From: Bryobacterales bacterium
GTDB taxonomy: Bacteria > Acidobacteriota > Terriglobia > Bryobacterales > Bryobacteraceae
Length of the DNA: 7,877 nt
Assembly: GCA_003132905.1 (NCBI GenBank)
Contig: PKZC01000338.1
Location: 1-7,877 of the forward strand
Direction of reading: 5' to 3'
Position numbers and translations under genes: made by a program. The notes under the pieces are model-generated. The model made no database searches, was not told the DNA's origin, and was given only the letters and a program-made list of their open reading frames with translations. Of this stretch, positions 1 through 4,767 are shown in pieces (positions within the stretch are counted from its first letter, which is position 1; each line of letters opens with the position of its first letter).

Positions 1-175
1 CCCGGCGTCCCCGGAAGCGGCCGTGGGTCGCGCGGAATCGGCCCCTCTTGCCTGGGCCTGGCGCCGGGCCAGCGGAGGCCCAGGGACGAGGGCTGAAAGC
101 CCCGTAAATGTGCGGATTTAGGGGCCTCGCCAACCCGGCGAGTGTCAACACCGGAGGCCCTTGGATCCAGGGAGC
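1..175. repeat. GC-rich block of nested inverted repeats (REP/BIME-like)
   Basis: This stretch packs several perfect inverted repeats. CCTGGGCCT (51-59) pairs with AGGCCCAGG (76-84). GGGCT (90-94) pairs with AGCCC (98-102) around a GAA loop. GGGCCTC (122-128) pairs with GAGGCCC (154-160) and encloses CTCGCC (126-131) / GGCGAG (137-142). TGGATCCA (162-169) is a palindrome. All three forward frames from the left edge close within about 120 nt, and the short peptides they give look like the low-complexity products commonly read from repeats. I infer a repetitive extragenic palindromic cluster, possibly the end of an element lying left of the window. An RNA structure or a terminator cluster for an upstream gene is also possible. 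The palindromes are seen directly; the class is a guess. Confidence 0.4.
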
Positions 176-298
176 GGATTAGTGCTTGTCTTTCTTTTTC
201 GTTTTCCATAAGGAGCGCACGAATTTGCCTCCCTGATGTCTGTTGATTTTCATTTCAGGGGGTTGTGGTTCCCAAATGCTCTTCGCGGAAATGAGCAG

Positions 299-338
299 CT
301 ACAAAATTCGCTACATTACGGATTTTGGGTTGTAGACG
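299..338 (+). repeat. Partial, diverged copy of the local repeat
   Basis: From the anchor CTACAA this stretch runs in parallel with 4323-4361, sharing ACATT, GAT, TGG and GTAGAC in the same order. By eye about 29 of 41 aligned positions agree with one gap. It can also fold on itself: CTACAA (299-304) is complementary to TTGTAG (330-335), and AATTCG (305-310) to CGGATT (319-324) with one G-T pair. It may be a decayed third copy of the repeat at 403-519 and 4237-4361. The similarity is modest and could be partly chance. Confidence 0.3.
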
Positions 339-402
339 ATACAGCCGCAAACGAAAGAAATTGCTGGAGCTAACTGCCGTCTAAGTCTCCATGCCTCAAT
401 GC

Positions 403-519
403 CTTGGGCTCAGTGGATCGCCCTCCTGCGACATCTTTAGATTCAACAACTTAGAAAACCTCAGTTGTTGAACCTTGTGGAACTCTGGGGAACTCACATC
501 TACAATTTCGACTACAATT
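403..519 (+). repeat. Left direct repeat flanking the conflict block
   Basis: This 117-nt stretch aligns with 4237-4341 from CTTGGGC through TAGATTCAA.AACTTAGAAA (438-457), TTGTTGAACCTTG.GGAAC (465-483) to CTACAATTTCG (500-510). The main difference is an extra 9-10 nt here that creates two GGAACTC words (479-485 and 489-495). Both copies lie in the same orientation, on opposite sides of the toxin-antitoxin/helicase genes. It contains a perfect 10-bp inverted repeat at 442-472. No coding potential is evident. It could be a MITE- or REP-like element, a recombination or attachment remnant, or a duplicated promoter region. Confidence 0.7.
442..472. promoter_or_regulatory. Perfect 10-bp inverted repeat within the left direct repeat
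   Basis: TTCAACAACT (442-451) is followed after 11 nt by its exact reverse complement AGTTGTTGAA (463-472). The right repeat keeps the arrangement as TTCAATAA (4276-4283) and TTGTTGAA (4298-4305). The single change there still pairs as U-G in RNA, which suggests a folded transcript rather than a DNA operator, although either is possible. The right arm overlaps the TTGAAC that serves as a -35-like element in the right copy. No T-run follows, so a terminator is unlikely. Confidence 0.45.
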
Positions 520-708
520 CGTCGGCGGGGAATTCCTGGGCATGCGGAACTGCTTGGAACGAAAAACCCTGGTAACTTCGGCGGCGGCGGGAGCGCACCT
601 GTGGTTAGGGCAGGGGCGTCTTATCGTGATCCTATTGCATGAAAGTGAGATACAACCCGTCTGGGCTGGAGGAGAGAGTCAGCAGTCTCCGCGCGTGAAT
701 TTTCGGCT

Positions 709-714
709 TACAAT
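709..714 (+). promoter_or_regulatory. -10-like hexamer abutting the antitoxin ATG
   Basis: TACAAT matches the sigma-70 -10 consensus at five of six positions and ends 5 nt before the ATG at 720. Transcription from it would start at or within a base or two of that ATG, giving a leaderless mRNA. The only purine stretch near the start, AGGG at 715-718, is too close to act as a ribosome-binding site. No good -35 lies 16-18 nt upstream, so the promoter is tentative. Confidence 0.35.
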
Positions 715-719
715 AGGGC

Positions 720-992
720 ATGCCGCTTCGAGTTGACGCCATCTACGAGAACGGGGTGTTGCGACCGCTACAGCCGTTGGATTTGAAGGAGCATGAGCGG
801 GTACTGGTGAGCGTCGTCAAGACCGCGACTGCGCTGGGCCGATCCAGCTTAGCCGTGGAGTACATCGAAAACGTCAAAAGGGAACTACAGGACGCCGAAC
901 CGGCCCCGGGTCTGGAAGAAGTCCGGCGTCGGCTGGCGAAGATTGATGGATCAATGGCTTCTGAAATTGTTGCCGACCGAGGGGAACGTTGA
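720..992 (+). CDS. AF2212-like (DUF104) antitoxin
   Basis: A 90-residue protein, likely the antitoxin that neutralises the PIN-domain protein encoded 3 nt downstream. Residues 1-33 carry the compact pattern of the AF2212/DUF104 family: an alternating hydrophobic strand ending in YENGVLRPLQPLDL, then a charged turn (KEHERV) and a second strand (LVSVV). Family members are small beta-rich proteins encoded directly upstream of PIN toxins. Residues 38-90 are charged and predicted helical (VEYIENVKREL, LEEVRRRLAKI). I infer that this tail wraps the toxin, as in other VapB-like antitoxins. I see no ribbon-helix-helix or AbrB DNA-binding domain. The ATG is placed by homology, because the family signature begins within a few residues of it. 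No usable ribosome-binding site precedes it. Its stop codon is in the same frame as the toxin. The family call is fairly secure; the pairing is inferred from gene order. Confidence 0.8.
   Translation: MPLRVDAIYENGVLRPLQPLDLKEHERVLVSVVKTATALGRSSLAVEYIENVKRELQDAEPAPGLEEVRRRLAKIDGSMASEIVADRGER
979..985 (+). promoter_or_regulatory. Ribosome-binding site for the TTG start of the PIN toxin
   Basis: GAGGGGA lies inside the 3' end of the antitoxin gene, 10 nt before the TTG at 996. It supports the TTG start. That start is otherwise forced, because an in-frame TGA sits at 990-992 and the first catalytic Asp is already residue 7. Confidence 0.6.
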
Positions 993-995
993 TCT

Positions 996-1454
996 TTGGC
1001 CGGCCACTTCTTCGATTCCAGCGCCCTGGTTAAGCTGTATCATCCGGAGGCTGGCACACCGGCCGTCGATCAGATCGTCAATGCTACCGACAACCTGGTT
1101 CTAGTTTCCCGCCTAACCTTAGCTGAACCAACATCGGCGTTTGCGATCAAAGTGCGAACGCAGTCCATTAACCGGGAAGATGCAGAGCTATTCCTGCGCC
1201 AATTTCGAGGAGACGTCGCGATGGGACGGCTGGAGGTTTTCTCTATCGGGGAATCGGAATTTACGATGGCCGAGTTGCTGGTTGAACGTTATGCGTTCGA
1301 GTCACGTCTCCGTGCTCTCGATGCTCTTCAACTGGCTGTCGCACTGGAACTGCGGAATCAGAAGTTGGTGGATCATTTTGTCGCCGCAGATGCGATACTT
1401 TGTGAGGTTGCCCGACTGGAGGGGTTCTCGGTAATCAACCCTGAACAATTCTGA
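996..1454 (+). CDS. PIN-domain RNase toxin, VapC family
   Basis: A 152-residue PIN-domain protein, the expected length for a VapC-type toxin. PIN toxins are Mg2+-dependent RNases that cut tRNA, rRNA or mRNA and stop growth when unbound. All four expected acidic residues are visible: D7 in FFDSSALVKLY, E44 in LTLAEPTSA, D109 in LRALDALQLAVAL and D132 in FVAADAILCEVA. The C-terminal strand ends in FSVINPEQF, typical of the fold. It is therefore predicted to be catalytically intact. The start is TTG at 996, preceded by GAGGGGA. An in-frame TGA two codons upstream excludes any earlier start, and a later one would remove D7. It lies 3 nt after the antitoxin and 30 nt before the primase-helicase, so all three are probably co-transcribed. 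The RNA target cannot be read from the sequence. The family call is secure. Confidence 0.88.
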   Translation: MAGHFFDSSALVKLYHPEAGTPAVDQIVNATDNLVLVSRLTLAEPTSAFAIKVRTQSINREDAELFLRQFRGDVAMGRLEVFSIGESEFTMAELLVERYAFESRLRALDALQLAVALELRNQKLVDHFVAADAILCEVARLEGFSVINPEQF

Positions 1455-1471
1455 CCGCATGCCGTTGTTGC

Positions 1472-1479
1472 AAAGGGGG
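1472..1479 (+). promoter_or_regulatory. Ribosome-binding site for the GTG start of the primase-helicase
   Basis: AAAGGGGG ends 5 nt before the GTG at 1485 and lies wholly in the 30-nt gap after the toxin stop. It supports GTG as the start. The next in-frame Met is residue 108, inside the conserved domain. Confidence 0.55.
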
Positions 1480-1484
1480 CTTTC

Positions 1485-3938
1485 GTGCAAGATCAGCTCG
1501 ATCTTCGAACCAGACTAGAGAGCGCCCTTGCAGAGGGTCAACGGCTCCGCGAAGAAGTCCTGAACCTCAGAGCGATCCTTGCGCAGCATTCCATCCCATT
1601 ACCTGAACTGAGAGCGCCGCGGGCCACAAGCGAACGGTGTCTGCCCGCGCCCTCAGAAATCGCTCAGGTTGCAACGCTGCCGGACAACCAAGCGAAGATC
1701 GCCCTGTTTCGATCTTTGTTCCGCGGGCGGGAAGACGTCTACGCGGAGAGGTGGCGCACAAAGGACGGTACGTGGGCCTATCGCCCTGCAGGCAAGAAGG
1801 ACTGGATGGCGGTCCTTGCCAGCCGCCCGGAGGAGCATAAGAAGGTCGATCGCCAAACCCGAACTCTCTACGCGATAACTGACGAAGTCATTCGGCAGCA
1901 TTTGATAGGTAAGAAGACGATCGGAATCTATCCTCTGCTCGGCGATGAAACGTGTTGGCTTCTGGCGGCTGACTTCGATAAGAAGACCTGGCAAGAAGAT
2001 TCGCTGGCATTCCTCGCGACTTGCCAGAGCGCGAGGATACCAGCTTATCTGGAGCGGTCACGATCTGGGAATGGGGGGCATGTTTGGATCTTCTTCGACG
2101 CGCCGGTCCCAGCGGTTCTCGCCCGCAAAATGGGTTGCGCTCTACTTACCCAAACCATGGAGAGGCGCCACCAAGTCGGTCTCGATTCCTACGACCGCTT
2201 CTTCCCAAACCAGGACACTCTGCCCAAGGGAGGCTTCGGCAATCTGATCGCTCTTCCACTTCAGTGGATGCCCAGGCAAAACGGAAATAGCTTGTTTGTG
2301 GACGACGATTTTCGCCCGTACCCAGTCCAATGGCAATTATTACTCTCAATCCGACGAGTCGGAGCCGATCAAGTGGAATGGATCGTCAGCGACGCGGCAC
2401 GCCGAGGTCAGGTCATGGGCATTAAGCTCTCAATGACAGATGACGGCGGGGATGCTCCCTGGACTCTGCTGCCCTCAAGAAGGAAAAGTGAGAAACCAAT
2501 ACCAGGGCCTTTCCCAGAGTCCGTTGAGATCATACGAAGCAATCTGGTATTCATACCAAAGGCAGACCTCCCCGAGCCAATGCTCAACCGGATGATCCGC
2601 ATCGCGGCGTTTCAGAATCCGGAGTTCTACAAGGCCCAAGCGATGCGTCTGCCGACTTGGGATAAGCCGCGCGTCATCTCTTGCAGCGAAGAGTTTGCTC
2701 AACATCTCGCTCTGCCAAGAGGGTGCTTGCAGGAGGTGCGCGAGTTACTGAAGGAACACGGAATCCGCGTGGTGATTCGCGACGAACGCTACGCCGGCAA
2801 GCCCATCGACATAAACTTTTATGGAAATCTCCGTGATGATCAGGCCGAGGCCATACGCCAGACGCTCCGGCATGATGAAGGCGTCTTGTGTGCACCAACC
2901 GCGTTTGGCAAGACCGTGGTGGCTGCCAAATTGATTGCTGACCGAGCAGTCAATACGCTGGTCCTGGTCCATCGCCAACAATTACTCGAACAATGGTGCG
3001 CACGCCTTGCGATGTTTCTGGGTCTTCCGGCGAATGCTATAGGTCAGGTCTTTGGCGGCAAGGATACTCGAACCGGATTCATCGACGTAGCCCTGCTTCA
3101 AAGCATGCAACGTAAGGGTGAGGTGAAGGACTGTGTTGCCGAGTACGGGCACGTGATTACCGACGAGTGCCACCATCTGACTGCATTCAGCTTTGAACAG
3201 GTCATGAGGCAGGTCAAAGCGAAGTTCATCGTCGGCCTGACCGCGACGCCGACTCGAAAAGATGGCCATCACCCGATCATTTTTATGCAGTGCGGACCTG
3301 TCCGATTCAACCTGAGCGCCCGTGAGGCCGCCGAGCTCTCTCCTTTTCGGCACCTGGTATCGCCGAGACACACTGGTTTCCGGATGCCGCTCGACGTCGC
3401 GGACCTCACAATTCACGACGCCTACGCCGCATTGGTTACCAACGAAGAGCGTAACCAGCAAATCGCCCGGGATGTCATCCAAGCTGTTCGCGAGGGCCGC
3501 ACTCCGCTCGTGCTCACCAATCGTACAGACCACCTTGAGCGATTGGCCAGCGGCTTATCCGAAATTCCGCACGTGGTGATATTGAGGGGCGGCATGGGTA
3601 AAAAGCAACGACAAACAGCTGCGGAAACCCTAGCCTCGATTCCCGACGGAACGCCACGTGTTCTCCTCGCGACCGGAAGCTACATCGGCGAGGGTTTCGA
3701 CGATTCAAGACTCGACACACTGTTCCTCACAATGCCCATCTCGTGGCGGGGCACGCTTCAGCAATACGTCGGGCGGTTGCATCGGATTCATCAGGGGAAG
3801 AAAGTGGTTCGAGTATTCGACTACGTTGACGCACAAGTTCCGATGCTTGGCCGAATGTATGAGAAGCGAATGAAAGGATATCGCGCCATCGGATATGAGA
3901 TGGAATCAAACGGTGTAGACGATTGTGTAAGTGGGTAA
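1485..3938 (+). CDS. TOTE-type archaeo-eukaryotic primase fused to SF2 helicase
   Basis: An 817-residue two-domain nucleic-acid enzyme. Residues 5-36 form a short predicted coiled coil. Residues about 65-300 match the archaeo-eukaryotic primase (AEP) domain of TOTE conflict systems: FRSLFRGREDVY near 75-86, the metal-binding DFD at 163-165, the SRSGNGGHVWIFF block with H199, then SYDRFFPNQDTLPKGGFGN (235-253), and a likely third acidic site in FVDDD (271-275). Residues about 445-790 are a superfamily 2 helicase with Walker A APTAFGKT (470-477), motif II DECHH (560-564), motif III TAT (586-588), GEGFDD (735-740) and motif VI QYVGRLHR (760-767). No nuclease domain is evident. The Cys cluster I recall near residues 100-125 in relatives is absent here. 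The family is linked to defence against invading nucleic acid, but its chemistry is poorly known. The GTG start has a good ribosome-binding site. It follows the PIN toxin by 30 nt, suggesting one operon. Domain calls are secure; the role is inferred. Confidence 0.88.
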   Translation: MQDQLDLRTRLESALAEGQRLREEVLNLRAILAQHSIPLPELRAPRATSERCLPAPSEIAQVATLPDNQAKIALFRSLFRGREDVYAERWRTKDGTWAYRPAGKKDWMAVLASRPEEHKKVDRQTRTLYAITDEVIRQHLIGKKTIGIYPLLGDETCWLLAADFDKKTWQEDSLAFLATCQSARIPAYLERSRSGNGGHVWIFFDAPVPAVLARKMGCALLTQTMERRHQVGLDSYDRFFPNQDTLPKGGFGNLIALPLQWMPRQNGNSLFVDDDFRPYPVQWQLLLSIRRVGADQVEWIVSDAARRGQVMGIKLSMTDDGGDAPWTLLPSRRKSEKPIPGPFPESVEIIRSNLVFIPKADLPEPMLNRMIRIAAFQNPEFYKAQAMRLPTWDKPRVISCSEEFAQHLALPRGCLQEVRELLKEHGIRVVIRDERYAGKPIDINFYGNLRDDQAEAIRQTLRHDEGVLCAPTAFGKTVVAAKLIADRAVNTLVLVHRQQLLEQWCARLAMFLGLPANAIGQVFGGKDTRTGFIDVALLQSMQRKGEVKDCVAEYGHVITDECHHLTAFSFEQVMRQVKAKFIVGLTATPTRKDGHHPIIFMQCGPVRFNLSAREAAELSPFRHLVSPRHTGFRMPLDVADLTIHDAYAALVTNEERNQQIARDVIQAVREGRTPLVLTNRTDHLERLASGLSEIPHVVILRGGMGKKQRQTAAETLASIPDGTPRVLLATGSYIGEGFDDSRLDTLFLTMPISWRGTLQQYVGRLHRIHQGKKVVRVFDYVDAQVPMLGRMYEKRMKGYRAIGYEMESNGVDDCVSG

Positions 3939-4236
3939 TCAGTGCCTTTCCAAAGACCTCAATCGACTTCAAGCAGACTCTGCACAAAAACTCCATTTTT
4001 AGCGCTTCAGATTTTCCTTGCTTTTTCGTAAGGCTTGCATCAGGTGTGCGACTGTTGTGGTCCTGCGCTGATCGCTTCGGACGTTCCGTTGAGATCCGCC
4101 TTGCGCTGTAGATAGTTTTGAGGATGCGAAAGCCCTCAAGTTTCAAAAAGCTCAATAAGCTTCAACGAGATCGTGCCATCTCCTTGGAAAGGAATACGTT
4201 GGAAATAGGCGGCTTTCGCGCTTGGCTGACATCCGA

Positions 4237-4361
4237 CTTGGGCGCAGGTGCGCTCCCTCTTGGCGAATCTGTAGATTCAATAACTTAGAAATTGCCCTTG
4301 TTGAACCTTGAGGAACCTTTAGCTACAATTTCGGCCACATTGCTGATGCTGGTCGTAGACT
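4237..4361 (+). repeat. Right direct repeat flanking the conflict block
   Basis: Bases 4237-4341 align with 403-519 in the same orientation, with near-identical cores TAGATTCAA.AACTTAGAAA (4272-4291), TTGTTGAACCTTG.GGAAC (4298-4316) and CTACAATTTCG (4323-4333). The continuation to 4361 instead resembles 299-338, sharing ACATT, GAT, TGG and GTAGAC. The right copy thus joins two blocks that are separate on the left. Unlike the left copy it lacks the 9-10 nt insertion, which places TTGAAC and TACAAT at promoter spacing. Confidence 0.7.
4301..4329 (+). promoter_or_regulatory. Sigma-70-like promoter within the right repeat
   Basis: TTGAAC (4301-4306) and TACAAT (4324-4329) are separated by exactly 17 nt, matching the -35 and -10 consensus at 4/6 and 5/6 positions. 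Predicted transcription would begin near 4336, about 35 nt before the doubtful small ORF at 4370 and about 430 nt before the amidase. In the left repeat the same two words are 27 nt apart, so that copy would not work as a promoter in this way. Confidence 0.4.
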
Positions 4362-4369
4362 AGGCGCGC

Positions 4370-4516
4370 TTGCCCACTGAATTCAAAGCTATTTCGAAGT
4401 TGGTCGATTACACCGCGCACCCGCTGTTGCGACAGTGGTTCGTGTCAGGACAGCCCTTTGATTGGCCGTCTACCCCGTCCGCCTCCGAGGCGAAGGCTTT
4501 CTTGGGTTCGAGTTGA
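4370..4516 (+). CDS. Doubtful 48-codon ORF or gene remnant
   Basis: A TTG-started frame gives a 48-residue peptide with protein-like composition, beginning MPTEFKAISKLVDYTAH and including LLRQWFVSGQPFDWP. I recognise no family. It lies about 35 nt downstream of the promoter-like pair in the right repeat. There is no good ribosome-binding site, and an in-frame TAG lies just upstream at 4361-4363. It may be a fragment of a decayed gene, a genuine small protein, or chance. I list it because the composition looks coding and the surrounding 811 nt are otherwise empty. Confidence 0.2.
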   Translation: MPTEFKAISKLVDYTAHPLLRQWFVSGQPFDWPSTPSASEAKAFLGSS

Positions 4517-4711
4517 CACTCACCCCTTGGGCTTCCATCGATCACTGCGAAAAGCAGCCGTTTATTGGCCATCGCTAGCCCTACTTCTGTGACTGAAGAA
4601 GAGATGCGAGCTTCGAGAAATCGAAGGAGATAGCAAATTTTCCGTATACGCCCTTCTCAAACTGGCGCAGCTCAGTGACCTCGTTGGCATAGCCACCCGA
4701 TTGTTCCGGAT

Positions 4712-4742
4712 GTAAGGTGAAGAATTGCTGTCACAACCTTAC
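4712..4742. promoter_or_regulatory. 7-bp dyad upstream of the amidase gene
   Basis: GTAAGGT (4712-4718) is followed after 17 nt by its exact reverse complement ACCTTAC (4736-4742), ending 25 nt before the likely amidase ATG. It sits where an operator or a leader hairpin would act. A 7-bp match with a 17-nt spacer is not rare by chance, and no convincing -35/-10 pair surrounds it. Confidence 0.25.
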
Positions 4743-4767
4743 TTGAAATGTGCAAAGTTGGAGTAGT

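Larger units (their letters stand above)
176..719. other. Non-coding region upstream of the toxin-antitoxin block
   Basis: No convincing gene is present. The stretch begins with a pyrimidine-rich tract (about 188-206). It carries a partial repeat copy at 299-338 and a full copy at 403-519, and it is more AT-rich than the block at its left. A 64-codon ATG ORF at 542-736 overlaps the antitoxin start and has no family resemblance. The last 15 nt hold a -10-like hexamer just before the antitoxin ATG. Confidence 0.55.
3939..4749. other. 811-nt non-coding region between helicase and amidase
   Basis: The stretch holds the right direct repeat (4237-4361), a promoter-like pair within it, a doubtful 48-codon ORF (4370-4516) and a dyad just upstream of the amidase. 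No clear terminator follows the helicase: the best candidate near 4017-4034 (CCTT...AAGG) is too weak. A - strand ORF at 3727-4155 is half antisense to the helicase and has no recognisable family. The length and lack of genes fit decayed sequence at the edge of an inserted block. Confidence 0.55.

Noticed and set aside
403..519. CRISPR-like interpretation of the repeats
   Set aside because: Two full copies 3.8 kb apart with no regular short spacers, and no cas genes. The AEP-helicase is not a Cas protein.
542..736. 64-codon + strand ORF before the antitoxin
   Set aside because: No family resemblance, it overlaps the antitoxin start in another frame, and it lies downstream of a repeat in non-coding sequence.
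2982..3533. 183-codon - strand ORF inside the helicase
   Set aside because: Entirely antisense to the SF2 helicase core, with no domain pattern of its own. A shadow frame of a GC-rich gene.
4017..4034. Possible helicase terminator CCTT...AAGG around a T-rich loop
   Set aside because: The stem is only 4 bp and the T-run is in the loop rather than after the stem.
3727..4155. 142-codon - strand ORF at the helicase 3' end
   Set aside because: Half of it is antisense to the helicase C-terminus, which carries conserved motif VI and the GRMYEKRMKGYRAIGY block. The rest has no recognisable domain.
3945..4192. 9-bp inverted repeat CCTTTCCAA (3945-3953) and TTGGAAAGG (4184-4192)
   Set aside because: Arms are 230 nt apart with no supporting structure between them. 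A match of this length is expected by chance in the window.
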